From NCBI GenBank assembly GCA_033398695.1, contig CM065802.1:75688096-75752095 (forward strand): a stretch of DNA of 64,000 nucleotides. The letters run 5' to 3'. The translations under genes and the position numbers were made by a program. Positions 32,948 to 46,559 of the stretch are shown here, piece by piece. Source of the DNA: Orobanche coerulescens (lineage: Eukaryota; Streptophyta; Magnoliopsida; Lamiales; Orobanchaceae). How positions within the stretch are numbered: the first letter of the stretch is position 1; every line of letters begins with the position of its first letter. The notes beneath the pieces were generated by a model, which saw only the letters and a program-made list of their open reading frames with translations, ran no database searches and was not told the origin of the DNA.

Positions 32948-35165
32948 GGACGCACGTCTTTCATTTCACTTCAGCATTTCTCTTCGTTTTTCATCTCCAA
33001 ACATTGAGAGAGGGATATTTTGGCTCTCCTAATTCGATTTTGAGCTTGAGGGCTTGGATTTGGAGTTTGGATATGGAGTTATTGATGATTCTTGAAGTGA
33101 TTTCTTGTGTATTCCATCTTCTAAGAGGTATGTTGGATAATCCTCCTTTTCATTTCGGATTTTTTTCTGATGTTGTTATTGATAAATGATTTGTATGAAG
33201 ATGATTAAGATGTTGTTGTTTCGATTCTTGAGGTTATATGAGGTGTATGTTGAGGGAAGATGATTATATGTTGGATTATGTCTTGATTATGTTGCTATGA
33301 TTATGGAATCCTAGAGTTCTTGATGTCCTTGGTAGTATTGTTGCGATTTTTGATGTTAGGAAAATCATATGTTGAAGAACATGATGATATATACCTTGAA
33401 CTATGATTAAAGATTGGTTAGATGTTAGAAAACATCGGATTATGTTGTTTTATGGATTATGAATGCGAATTCGGATGATTCGTGTTCTTGAAGAACTCGT
33501 GAGTTATACATGATTATTGGGAAGATTTCGGAGAATGGAAATATTTGAAACCTTTGGAATATGGTTATTTATGATGTTGAATTAATCGGATCGTCCGGAT
33601 TGATAATGATAACCGGTAATTGGTTTATATTATGAATTTACAAGGAGGAAACTTGTATCCGTATTTAAGATTGAGTTTGGAATCGGTAATGTTAGACCCT
33701 TGTTGGTTTAAATTGATTTTTGATATGATCTTCGGATTGTGGAATCGTATTTTGGTTTTGAGTTCGTGTTTGATTGGTTTGGGTTGTTTGGATTTGTGTT
33801 TAATCGGGATATTGTAGAACCGTTGTTGATCGGTTATTGATTGTTATTTGTGATCATCGAGTTACGGCTTGTATCGTGGATATGGGTTCGTATTTGTTGA
33901 GTTGGATTATTTGGTATTATGTATATGATCGAGGTTTCGTTGAACCGTTGAGTTTGTTGGTTGAGTATGTCGGTTATTGATTGTTATCGGATTGTTGTTA
34001 ATCGGTTATTGCAATAGGTTGATATGTTTTGATCGTGGATTATGACCGTTGAGTTGCGGTTGAGGCTAAAGAGTTCGTAGATTGCTTTTGGTCGGGGCTA
34101 AGGAGCTCGTAGACAAAGGCAATGGATTTTGGTAACGGCTTCGTGGTATCGGTATCGAGGCAAGTTTATACTTGTTCAGTTTATAATATTTGATGAATGG
34201 TTTCGTTTTCATTTCATTTATAATTCGTATAGCAATGTTGTTAGAAATGTAAGTTGTTCGATAATGGTTTGTATATCGTGCTCTGGTTGTATTAAATCAT
34301 AAGGTATATGATTTAATTGTGTTCAAGGAAGACGTGATTTATTTTTGGTCAAGGATATAGAATATCGGATATCGAGGATAGTTATCGTGATGACATAAGT
34401 ATCGGGATAAAGGTTTATTGGTATTGAATGGATGGTACCTTATTTGAGATTATTTGTATAACTGTGTATTCGTTCAGGGATGTTGTTCGTGAAAAGGATG
34501 TTGTCTTCGGCTTGGAGGTAATCTAAGTATTTGTTTAGTCATGTGGATAATTAGTATGTTGAGTTGTTGTATATGTTGAGGTTTCGTGTAATGAGTTTCG
34601 TATCGGTTATTCGTTGAGGGATGTTGATCCCAGGACTGTTGTATTGAGATCGTAGATCGTGTTGGTCATTCATTTGGGGATGATGATCCCAGGATTGATG
34701 TTTTGGATATTGATTAGTCGTGTCGACTTTTCATTGTCAGTCTGTTGTTGTTCACTTCGGTGAGTCTTTTGATCCTTATCGATATGTGTTTCTTTGAGTT
34801 TCGTTGTCATGTTGCATCGTGACATATCTGGAGTCATATCTGCGTGCCGATTGGTTATTGTGTAGGATTTTTAGCCGGGCACATGATGGTTATGTGTTGA
34901 TATTTCCACATTGAACCGTGCACACGAGACGTAGTTCGTGAGGCTAATTAGGTACAAGACCACACGTGTATGTGATCAATACCCGGTGGCTTGTGCACGG
35001 ACACATTTCCGGATCGGGCGTACTATGATTTCCATCTTTGAGCCATATTGTTTGGTCGTTCATCCTCCATTCATGGTTGGGTATGTTCGACGGTTTACGA
35101 CTGGTTGTTCATACGCCCGAGGGGTATGTTTCGACAGTCGAGGTTATTTTCTTGAGATCCATTAT

Positions 35166-35385
35166 TGTTGATCGTTTGGAGTTTACCTTGTTGATGGTAT
35201 TCTCGGTTATTGTTGGTCCTTTGTTGATCATTTGGAGTTTACCTTGTTGATGGTATTCTCGGTTATTATTGATCATTTGTTGATCGTGTCGGAGTTATCA
35301 TGTTGATGGTAATCTCGGTTATCGTTGATCCTTTGTTGGTCGTATTGGAGTTATCATGTTGATGATATTCTCAGTTGAGGTATTG
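35166..35385 (+). repeat. 56-57-bp tandem repeat, four copies, in LTR C
   Basis: GGAGTTTACCTTGTTGATGG-type units have GGAGTT at 35178, 35234, 35291 and 35347. Confidence 0.85.
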
Positions 35386-37179
35386 GTTGATCATTGTTAT
35401 TGATCGTATAAGCATTCGGGTTGTACGTCGATGTTCGGGATTTGTTATCATTATCATGTGGTAGTTGATCTATAGAAATATTGTGTATTATTGGTTTATC
35501 CAGGTTGAGATTTGATTGTGTAATCCGACGAACAGGATTTGACACAGATTGGATTACTCCGTACTTGTGAGTTATGATGATGTTTTGAGGATTGTTGGTG
35601 TTTTTGGAATTCAGTGCAGATAATTGTTGTTGAGTTCATTTCGTCATTTGAGAATGCGAAATATGGATTATGGTAAGGATTGATTTGTTATGAATTGTCA
35701 TGGATTGGTAAGGTTATGACGGTAAGATTACGTTGGTAGTATTCTTACAGTATTATTACATTGGTATGTAATTATTTATGATGATGTGATCGGTATCATT
35801 ATTGAGTATTGTGGCTGACCCCGTCGTGGGCTTTATTTTTAGGAACTCGGAGATCGAGCTAGTAGCGGTCGTGAAGGGATGAGCTTCCTGATGTGATACT
35901 GGCGGTGGCATGTTTTGGAGTATCGAGTATTTCTTTTCTGGTTATTCATTTCCGCTGCAAATGTGTATTTTGAACTGCATTTATCCGCTGCGTGTGTATA
36001 TTTAAAAATGGCTTTTCGGTATCTTTATCCGCTGCGTGTGTGTATTTTTAAATGGCCCTTTTGGCACTTTGCGAACTTGGGTTATTTTCGTCAAATGCTT
36101 TTTCCCAATTATTTTTCGGTACGTTTAAGTGGCGGCTTAACGTACATTTTGAATTATCGAGATTTGGTACTTCGCCTTGTATTTTCAAATGGTATTTTAT
36201 GACGGTATTTCAAAATTACGTTTTTGAAAATATTTGAGTATTTAAAATATTACCGTCATCGGCCTTTTGGTGTTTTTGAATTGGTTTTGTAAACGGTTTT
36301 TAGCCTGGTGGGTTCCGGCGCGGGACCCACGGCGCTGTAATATCCCGGATGGTTTTGGGGGCGTTACAATAGCATAACAGTGCAGTAACAAAAAAAAAAA
36401 CAGAATTTTGTGGTCTTGTAGTATTACTAAAAAGGCAAACCACCGCCATCACAAGAGTACTTAAATGAGCCCAAAAAATGTCAGACAGTCTGGAAACTAC
36501 AAAACATCCAAAACAACCCAAGTATTACTATTTGTCAAAAGATGAATTTTCGGGTTACTGTACTCATGAATTTGTTACTGCACTATTATACTATTTGGAC
36601 ATATACTATTATTCTCAAAAGCCAGTTGGGTCACCATAGTTTTGAAAAATTAACACATTCAATTGACACATGTATTACTGGTAGTAAGCAATAAGTTTAC
36701 TAATTACGTGGTTTTTAGTTTCCAACGGGGTTTTTACAATTGATTACGTTGTTATAGTAATTAGTGACCTGATGGCCTTTGTGTTTGCTAAGTCATTAAA
36801 AATAAACGGAGGTTAATAACAGGGACTAAAAAAGAATATTTTAGAAATTACAGGGATCAAAATAATATTTCAATTTTCGTAGGGACTAAAAGCAAAAATT
36901 ACGCAAATTACAGGGACGAAAAGCATTGTTTTTCCTTTAAAAATAAATGGAGGTTAACGACAGGACTAAAAAAGAACGTTTTAGAAATTACAGGGATCAA
37001 AATAACATTTTAATTTTCGTAGGGACTAAAAGTAAAAATCATGCAAATTACAGGAACGAAAAACATTATTTTCCCTATATATAATGTTCTATACGTCACC
37101 GCCGTGTCAACATTCATTGAGATGAGATAGAGATAATAATCCGGATAGTTATAATGATATATATATATATATATATATA

Positions 37180-39488
37180 CGAGGCATTACGACCCGTGCG
37201 ATGCACGGGTTTTGTTTTCCGATAAAAATTTAACTTTTTCTTATGTCTCTAACTCAACTTTTTGTATCTGTTATTATAATTAACAAATAGCTTTGAGCTA
37301 AAAGGATGTACTTTTTCTTTTTATTCCATTATGCAAGATCATACAAAACAGCGTAAATATTGGTTTCTCACTAAAAAAAAATTATGGGTTATTAGTAAAA
37401 AAATTAGAAAATGACAAAGTAATACTAATGAACTAAAATTTCTTTCAAGGCCAAAATTTCTGAAATCCATAAAATGGTAGAAGCGATCGTACTTATTAAA
37501 CCATCAACATTGACGTGAATAATGTCCGCATGTGTTGGCAATTTTTATCTAAATGTTTTTCATGATTTGTATTCATCTTTGTTTGTAAAAACCTTCTTGT
37601 AATATATGAAGTCCTCTTGTCTAATTATTTTCTTTTGTTGTTCAATATACAACACTCCCTATAAAATATCCATTAATATCAGTGAACTAATATTGTTTTC
37701 TTTTGGATTAGTATTGTTTTCGTTTGTATTAATATTGTTTGATATGCAAAGTAAACTATTTACACACAATATGTAGTATGTAACCTTCCATAAGGATATG
37801 AACGGTCTATTTTAGTTACTTGCAAAATGAAGCTATTTATGAAAGAGAGTTAATAAATGAGTCCAAAGAATTTTGCCACCGTTTGTGTTTTGTTTGGGTT
37901 TTAGTATAAATACTAATAAAGCTTTAATGAAGGTGTTTGTAAAAATTCGTAAAATTAACTTATTTCTATAGTTATGGCAATGTTATTACAAAATTCATAA
38001 TGATTTAAATAATGAATACTCAACTTAATTCAATTAGTTGGACAATAAAATTAGATGAAGCCAAAATGGTTTGTAACGATTTTTATAAAAATGAAGTGAT
38101 GGGCATTCAAGTTCATTCAAGTAAAGGAATTTAAGTCGTAAAGATTTAACATGAAACTCAATTTTTAAATAAATGGTAGCTAATTGAATTATAGGATTTT
38201 AATTAATACTTTAAGACATGAAACATTTAAGACATGGATTTAATACTTAATATTATTTAATATATTAAATTAGAGGAAGTAAACTAATATTAAATGTAAA
38301 AATATCCATTAATTAATATCATTAAGACTCCACAATAAATTTAAGGACTCAATCTTTATATATATAAGATACTTGCAAAATGAAGCTATTTATGAAAGAG
38401 AGTTAATAAATGAGTCCAAAGAATTTTGCCACCGTTTGTGTTTTGTTTGGGTTTTAGTATAAATACTAATAAAGCATTAATGAAGGTGTTTGTAAAAGTT
38501 CGTAAATTAACTTATTGCTATAGTTATGACAATGTTATTAAAAAATTCATAAAGATTTAAATCATGAATACTCAACTTAATTCAATTAGTTGGACAATAA
38601 AATGGGATGAAGCCAAAAAGGTTTGTAACGATTTTCATAAAAATGAAGTGATGGGCATTCAAGTTCATTCAAGTAAAGGAATTTAAGTCGTAAAGATTTA
38701 ACATGAAACTCAATTTTTAAATAAATGGTAGGTAATTGAATTATATGATTTTAATTAATACTTTAAGACATGAAACATTTAAGACATGGAACATTTAAGA
38801 CATGGATTTAATACTTAATATTATTTAATATATTAAATTAGAGGAAGTAAACTAATATTAAATGTAAAAATATCCATTAATTAATATCATTAAGACTCCA
38901 CAATAAATTTAAGGACTCAATCTTTATAAGATAAGATACTTGCAAAATGAAGCTATTTATGAAAGAGAGTTAATAAATGAGTCCAAAGAATTTTGCCACC
39001 GTTTGTGTTTTGTTTGGGTTTTAGTATAAATACTAATAAAGCATTAATGAAGGTGTTTGTAAAAGTTCAGAAATTAACTTATTGCTATAGTTATGGCAAT
39101 GTTATTACAAAATTCATAATGATTTAAATCATGAATACTCAACTTAATTCAATTAGTTGGACAATAAAATGAGATGAAGCCAAAAAGGTTTGTAACGATT
39201 TTTATAAAAATGAAGTGATGGCAATTCAAGTTCATTTAAGTAAAGGAATTTAAGTCGTAAAGATTTAACATGAAACTCAATTTTTAAATAAATGGTAGCT
39301 AATTGAATTATAGGATTTTAATTAATACTTTAAGACATGAAACATTTAAGACATGGATTTAATACTTAATATTATTTAATATATTAAATTAGAGGAAGTA
39401 AACTAATATTAAATGTAAAAATATCCATTAATTAATATCATTAAGACTCCACAATAAATTTAAGGACTCAATCTTTATATATATAAGA
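37180..39488 (-). mobile_element. non-autonomous Helitron with triplicated 5' end
   Basis: In minus sense it starts TCTTATATATATAAAGATTG, a usual plant Helitron 5' end. It ends with hairpin CCCGTGC-ATC-GCACGGG, nine bases, then CTCG, in place of the usual CTRR. It is inserted between A (37179) and T (39489) with no TSD, as Helitrons do. No Rep/helicase is present. Confidence 0.7.
37818..39488 (-). repeat. three tandem 553-567-bp units inside the Helitron
   Basis: ACTTGCAAAATGAAGC starts units at 37818, 38371 and 38938. The first unit ends TTTATATATATAAGAT and the last TTTATATATATAAGA, while the middle one ends TTTATAAGATAAGAT. These are the Helitron 5' terminus in reverse complement. The middle unit has an extra 19-20-bp duplication containing ACATTTAAGACATGGA. 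Confidence 0.9.
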
Positions 39489-39491
39489 TAT

Positions 39492-39717
39492 TGTTTGAGG
39501 AGAAAGTAAAAGACAGCAAATCAATTGTATTCATAACACTGATAGAGGGGCCTTTATATAGGCATTACAATGAGAGTCCTTCCATACATAGGATTCCTAG
39601 ATAAGGTAAGACATCTAATAGGATCCTACTACCTCTAGAAGGATCTAGAACCTTCCATCTATGTATCTACAATCAGTATTAGGTAAGACACATCACGGAA
39701 TAATAATTCCCGGAACA
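39492..39717 (-). repeat. 3' LTR of element F
   Basis: 226 bp, matching 46291-46514 with a few substitutions and short indels. Confidence 0.85.
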
Positions 39718-42700
39718 CTCCCGTGTCGAGCACTAATACAACAATGGTGCGTAAGATGTTGCCTTCGTAAAAACCTATTCCAAGCCAAAACAAAACCCCA
39801 TGGGAAAAACAAAGGCTTGATGAGGAAAAGATTGCAACGCACCAACATAACATGTCGTGTATACTCCCCGATGTATACATAACGACTCCCCCTGATGAGT
39901 ACCTCAAATCATCGGAGTCAGATGCCAAGTTGCCCTCACAACTATACCAAGGAAAAACCCAGTGGGAAAAATAACTCTTGGTCTAAGTTGAACAAAAGTA
40001 CAACGCATCATAGTCTGGATGTTCTCATAGGTATCCTAGTTATAAACCTTACCATGTTAAAACCAAATGGGACAAAACAAACCTTTGTTTATGGACATAA
40101 AGAGCGAGACACATCCAAAGTTCAGAGTCGCTAAAGACTTATCAAGTTTTCCAAAGTCTTGACCTCCATGCACTAAATCACCATAACTTCTTCGATTCAA
40201 TAGGTATCAACGTAAGGACTTATGAAAACTAGACACCCATAGCTTTTCATTCACATACAAGACGTAACCTAGATCGATCCGAGCGAATCACAAAGCTCTA
40301 TCGAAGTTGACTCAAGAAATTACCGGACATATCCCGTCCTACTTTGCAACAATAGTCATATGTCACTCAACATGATGGATGTGATCAAATGGTTGGTTTC
40401 CTTGGAAAGTAGACACAAACCTTTCCAATGGCACCAATTTCACCATTTTCCATCAAGTGAGCTGCCCTGTAGGTTATATGGGAGATAGACCAACACATTC
40501 AGGCGATTCGGGTATCAGTTTTCAAGTGTCCTTTTTATCGAGATAGAGCAAGCTTCAAGCTTCTTGTCAATCACAGACATTGCGTGAGCGCATCCTAGGC
40601 CATCATCACAGTGGCTTTACCGGATTATTACGAATAAGTACATCGAGTCAAACATGAGTACATAATACCGTAGTTTTCTCTTAAGACTGCATCATCACTT
40701 AAGTGAGCCAAGTCTTATGATGACTTCGACTAGTCATTGGGAATCATATAGGCATTACTTTATCGTCTCTTAGGGAAACCGTCCCTTAGATTGCCTTAAA
40801 CCGATTGATGAATACGCATCATCAAGTGTCCCAAGATCCTTTCATTCTTAACTTTGGATTTAGCGGAATATCTTAGTCTCATAAGAGTACATCACTATAA
40901 ACCCTTAGTTTTACACGCAAAAGCTTCATATCTCTTCCAAATCAAGTATATACTTAGTATGCGTTCCCGACAATCACTTGTCGACGCGCTCCGTGGTCAG
41001 GAGCCACTTGATTTGAGTCTGATCCACCACGAGATCCTTTAATCACTTAACTTAGTTCCCCACTAAGATAAGATTTAACCACAAGCTGCACGTCAGTTTT
41101 TTGGGAAACTATCTAACTGAAAAGATAGTGGATGCTATAACATCCATTACGATAGCACAACTAAGTTTCGTGTCATCGTAGTCGATTCCAGTGCGTTCAT
41201 GAGAAACCTCGCGCCATGAGGTGAGTTTAACTCCTTCTCTCACTCGCTTTAACAAAGTTTACGGATAGATCTTATCTTTGGAGTGTCGGTACCACTTCAA
41301 CAAAGGGCTATCACTTTGTTTATACTAGAGTCGCATATGTTTCCATTTTAGGCCAAGGCTACAACGTTGTAGATTTTCAACGAAGTATGGTTCGATTAAA
41401 CTCACATTCCACGTCCTCATGTACCGGCTTTATTCATAGAGTACTCTTTATGGATTGGCATTCATTGAGGCGTCCCCAATAATGACTATAATCCGTAATC
41501 ACATGAGACGGATGAGTTCATTTGATCATATGATCAAGTTTCATGTACCAAGCTCGCATACATTCTTAGCGAGAGTATTTATCGAACCAAGTGGCATCCC
41601 AATACTCTATGAGATCCACGGCCTAGTAACACCATCTACCACAATTTGTGGTGTTACCATATCACCATTTATAGGTGACGAACGTCCATGACCGGACACA
41701 ATCCTTGCAGACATGTTTGCAGCATGTATTTAATCTCGTCACTTTAGGGAACTTGGTGAGACACAGTAGGGACAAACTACGACAATTTCCAAGTCGTTCT
41801 ACTCGAACATGATCGTTCGCATCTCCCCCTAACAACGGGAAGACTGGCTCATCAAAGTGACTTACGAGATCGTCTTCCAAGGTATATTTTAAGCGGACTA
41901 TGAGTGAAAGCGCATGTCATTTTCATCATTTATAACCCGTCATAATGCGTTGTGGTGACGCACTTTTGGCACATGAACATGAGGACGATAAAGGTTTTCA
42001 GTTGTTAACACAATCCAGTTAACAAAATGCATACTGTTACACTCGTAACTAAGCATTTGAATGATGATAGGTATAGGTGAATATGACATGTTGACCTATG
42101 CTACATAGCCGTAGCTACTGGTCTTGAGAATTCAACAAAACCACCACCATGCACCACCGGGATCGAACATGAAGAAACGATTGAACCGATGATAGGCCGT
42201 TGGTTTTATCGAACCTCTAGTGCTTTCTTGAAGAGTTCACTCCCTTCACCAGCCCCAAACACCTCAAAATTTTCGTGAGCATGTATAAACGGGTGTTTAG
42301 GATTCCAAAACCATCAACCTTGTGGTTAAAAAACCGATCGAAATGACATCGAACTGGTTAATAGGACGGCTGGTGGTATGTGAAAACTTCATTTAAGTGG
42401 TTCACCTCCTTCCAAGTTTCCAAATGGTACCGAAGTTTGTGAGAAGGTATCCTTGGATGTTAGGAAGTACTTGTTAAAATTTCACTTTAAAACTTGGTCT
42501 AAAAGTGGGTGAACCGACCTTTACAATGACTGGTCCGCAAGTTGGACAACCATAACTCAGGTTTCATCAACTTATCAATCATTGTCAAAGGAACAACATA
42601 ACATATAAATGTTATCACTTGAGTACGACCATTTGTGAACACCATCATAGCATCATAAGCCACTCGGGCTAATACTTATGATCATGTATGTATAAGGACT

Positions 42701-45700
42701 CGGTGAAAAGGGGGGACTCAGCACCATGCTTATGCGAGTCGCTACATTATTCTCTTTAGCATAGGAGGGTGTCATCTCCTAATCGTGCCAAAGAATAGGC
42801 TTTAATAAATGAACATGGCTAAGAAGGATCATCGGGGGGGGTTGGCGTCACACATGCTTATGAAAGCAAGACGCGGATGACATAAATATCATCATCGGTC
42901 ATGAGCCTTGCTCACAACTCCACCAACGTACTTTGGTGTCTTTGATCCAATTAGTTTCTTTGTTCAAAGAAAATGATGTCCATGACAATACCGTAGTATA
43001 TGGATCATCAAACTGTCCAAACTCCGGACTATTAAAGCCTAAATGTGTCAATGTCCCAATACATCTCTGGTTACCAAAACCGATGCAAGACCATATTGAC
43101 TCATGAATATTTTTCTTTTCACATATCCAATACAAGTGATGCATAAGATTTTATTCTCACAAATCACAATGAGATGCTATGAGTGATACACTTTGGCATA
43201 TATATCATCGAGTCATAACATGGTTCAATTGTTACGGAACATATGTGACTAGAAAACGCCATTCAACATTCAACAACTTGAGCATCATACCGCTCATTGA
43301 TTGTGATGACCTACTCATCATAGTCACAATGGATTTATAAACCGAAATCCAAAAATATCGCGTTCCTTGAAAATAGCTTAATACGCACTCAATTTCGCTT
43401 GCAAAATTTTACAAATATAAGCATAGCGAACACTCTAACAACATAGAGATTTTATACTTGATATGATCAAAATGATCTATCATATTGAGTGCATAACATG
43501 GCAAGGTTATATGCCTAAGGGGCAAAATTACGACACAAGCATGGTGTAACACTACCATGCACACGCTCGACCTTCTTATAAGGGTGCGTATTTTGGGCTT
43601 CCCTAAGGAAACTGTTTTTCAACATTTGAAAGATGATAGTTTAGCGTACAACACATACCAAAAACTGCATCATCTATGGCAAATTCGGCCAGAAAGAGGT
43701 TGAAAAATATGTGTCATAAGATCACTTGCAAATTCAAGATGGGAACCAAGGTTGGGACAAAAGTTAGCACAATCGCTGGAAATAAAATTCTGCGCAGCTT
43801 GACCTTTGTTCACTAAAACAGCGATAACTCCCTTGTTAGGAAGGCTATGGACGAACGGTCAGATGTTCTGGAAACTAGACTTCCGTATCTTTCTATCCAT
43901 ATATTGTGCACCACACGGATCATTAAACTCAGATCACAGTGCATATTTTAATTGGCTGTTTAGTTTTTCCCAAGTTTAGTGAGAAAACAAGGTTGAGACC
44001 ATATCCAATGGCATAAGTGTTGATGCAAAAACATGGCAATGACAGCCATATGTGCGTTTAAACGCAGCAGATGTTCGATTTCTTATCTCGACTAATGATC
44101 CTTTCGGTAACTCCAACTTGGTAGACTTGCAGAGAAAGTAGGAATGTCGGTACAGCTAAGGCTGTTTAAAAACCACTGATTCCGTTTGAACTTTCAAAGC
44201 ATAAACAAATACCAAGAAGGATGCGCCTAGTCATGATCAAAAGTGTAGACAAAATCCACCGAAGTGCATCAATCAACCAAGTATTTTAATTCTCAATTTG
44301 CAAGCATACGTCATAATAGCCATGTTATATGGATACAACGCGGTGCATCATAATTAAGTATTTTGAACCATGAGACATAATGAATATACCATAACCAACT
44401 CGTCTTGACCATCCAATAAGATCGACTAAACATAGTCAAATGTATAAGGCACATGCCTTTACAAATACTCGGAAAAGTATTCGGACCTATAGTCATACGA
44501 ACTATAATCGAGGTCAACGAATTCATGTATTTACCGCAATATGCCATTGCCTTACATGTTAAAATTCATGAGAATTACTCGTACATTCTTCCATATATCA
44601 TATTGCAAGGAGACGATACATGTCTACACCCATATGCAATATTTTATTTTTAATAAGTGAAAGATGGAGTTTTCCAAGTATGGGATTGGGTCAAGACCAA
44701 CATGGTGGTCGCCAATTCAACGTGACAATTTCGTCACAAATCGATTTTAACCACGACATATCCGTCAATCGATGTTTGTCCCATTTGTATGTCACAAATC
44801 CGTGACTAATCATGAACGAGTCATAACTTTACCGTTACCGACAATGTTCGTTTTATTTAATTGTTGGTTTAAAATCGACAAAACGGCGACATCAAATCGC
44901 ACCCAAAACGTGGTGTATGCAACAACCACAACTATCGACTTTCAACAATTATCCGTGACTCCCCCAGGACCGTCACACAGTGTACTTCGACATCCGAGAG
45001 TGATACCACCTCTCATTGTCTCATCCACCGCAAAGTAGCGTGGGAGATAAAGAACCCAAATACCCAATTCCCCCCCCCCCGAAAAAACTTTCCCACACGA
45101 GCGGAATTGAAAACCGAGACCTTGAATAAAGTCTTTCGGGTAGTTGGGTTCATATATGCTTTGATCCTTGAACGGAGATTCTCTCCATATGAGCAACATA
45201 TTTCCGTGGGTACTCCGTTCTATATTTACTTTGATCCTTGACCGGGATAAATATGGCTTTTTCTCCATAGCGTGCACATCATCATGAGCGACGTATTTTC
45301 CTATATACACGTAAAACATAAACATGTAAGATTAAGTGTACAAATTAATGAACAAATGAATCATTGAGTAGGAAAAAAATGGAGAGTTGAGAAACGCCGG
45401 ATAGGGCTCTGGGCTCAATAATTCGGCCAAAAATGGACTCGAGCGCGCGATGCGGCTCGGTATTGGATGAGGTCGGATCTCCAAATTTCTTCGTAAAAAT
45501 CTGCTTCTGTTCGGCAGTAGATTCAGTAACCAATATTACACAGAATCCGATCTCCACCGTTGAATATACAGATATTTGTGTTGGGAAGTTGCTGCCAAAA
45601 TTTCACACCGATCCGACGGTTAACGAAACGGTAAACGTGATTTTTGTACGATCGCTGTGCGAGAAAATTCACGCGGAAATTCTCGTCTCTCGCTTTTTTC

Positions 45701-45870
45701 GATTTTGATAAGTTTTGTCTCGATTGCACTAGGTTTTCAAGCATTAAATATCACGTGCATAAAACCGTTTGACGATCCGGCGATGCTTCGATCGGTCGCA
45801 CTGACCTTAGGCAACAATTGACTTGGATGAAAACGGACTGTCAAGCGGATCGGGTCGGCAACTGGTCGGG
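39718..45870 (-). other. element F interior
   Basis: No frame on either strand above about 130 codons looks like a known retrotransposon protein. The minus frame 43144-42899 (containing DDPYTTVLSWTSFSLNKE) has a gene-like look and might be a fragment of a captured plant gene. I could not identify it. Confidence 0.4.
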
Positions 45871-45894
45871 TCACAACCGGATCGACTGAGCCGG

Positions 45895-46250
45895 TCGGCG
45901 GTCGGCGGCGACGGCGCGGCTGGGCGGCAGCTGGCGGCTTGGCGGCTTTAGGCGAGATTCAGGCGGCGAGGCGGCCTGCGGCCTGGGCAGACAAGCGGCG
46001 CGGCGGCTCTGGCGAGGCGGCGGCGGTCCGGCGAGGCGGCGGTCGGCGAAGCGAGGCGCGGTCCGGCGAGGCGGCGGTCCAGCGGCTCTGGCAGCGGCGG
46101 CGTAGCGGCAGTGGCCGGGCAGATCCGGTGGTGCAGACGGCGGGCGGCGGTGGTCCGGCGGCGGAGGCGGCGGTGGTCCGGCGGCGGAGGCGGCGGTGGT
46201 CCGGCGGCGGAGGCGGCGGTGCTCGGCGGGCGTCTGGCAGCGCTCGGCTT
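45895..46250. repeat. GC-rich GGC tract with a 23-bp minisatellite
   Basis: GGCGGC-rich DNA near the 5' LTR of element F. TGGTCCGGCGGCGGAGG recurs at 46151, 46174 and 46197, with a variant at 46220, a period of 23. Long frames on both strands are low-complexity and not credible genes. Confidence 0.85.
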
Positions 46251-46290
46251 GGCCGATTTTTTTTTTTTCGTTCGAGCTACGTCGATAACG

Positions 46291-46510
46291 TGTTTGAGGA
46301 GAAAGTAAAGGCAAAGAAATCAATCAGATTCATAACACTGATAGAGGCCTTTATATAAGCATTACAATGAGAGTCCTTCCATACATGTGATTCCTAGATA
46401 AGGTAAGGCATCTAATAAGATCCTACTACCTCTGAAGGATCTAGAACCTTCCATCTATGTATCTACAATCAGTATTAGGTAAGACACATCACGGGAATAA
46501 TAATTCCCGG

Positions 46511-46514
<4 letters not shown>
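46291..46514 (-). repeat. 5' LTR of element F
   Basis: 224 bp with minus-strand TATATAAAGGCC. The putative primer site follows at 46273-46290. Confidence 0.85.

Positions 46515-46559
<45 letters not shown>

Larger units (their letters stand above)
32232..36368 (+). repeat. solo LTR C (Tekay type, 4.1 kb)
   Basis: TGTAATACCCGG to GGGGGCGTTACA with TSD ATAGC (32227-32231 and 36369-36373). At 4137 bp it is the longest LTR in the window. It is related to LTR D in its downstream half. Confidence 0.92.
31871..37075. mobile_element. non-autonomous Mutator-like element (MULE)
   Basis: Long TIRs start GGGAAAATAATGTTTTTCGT and, inverted, GGGAAAATAATGTTTTTCGT. TSD TATATATAA is nine bases (31862-31870 and 37076-37084). 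Each arm holds two tandem versions of a roughly 140-bp unit containing TAGTCCCT(A/G) phrases. After removing solo LTR C the element is about 1.06 kb with no transposase. Confidence 0.9.
39492..46514 (-). mobile_element. LTR element F without recognisable genes (LARD-like)
   Basis: Short LTRs at 39492-39717 and 46291-46514 run TGTTTGAGG to CCCGGAACA, about 225 bp. In minus sense they carry TATATAAAGGCC and end CTCCTCAAACA, followed by CGTTATCGACGTAGCTCG. The position and look fit a copia-type primer site, giving minus orientation. Flanks are GATAT and TATAT, an imperfect TSD. The 6.6-kb interior has no gag or pol. Scattered phrases such as AAAACCCAGTGGGAAAAA occur near 39955. Confidence 0.72.

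Noticed and set aside
45081..45110. Runs of ten or more C or G (also near 42832) as regulatory tracts
   Set aside because: Single homopolymer runs without repeats or context, and possibly sequencing artefacts.
45871..46358. Frames of 139-150 codons rich in Pro/Arg or Gly/Arg on both strands
   Set aside because: The GGC-rich minisatellite leaves nearly all frames open. There is no domain, and the 23-bp period breaks the frame.
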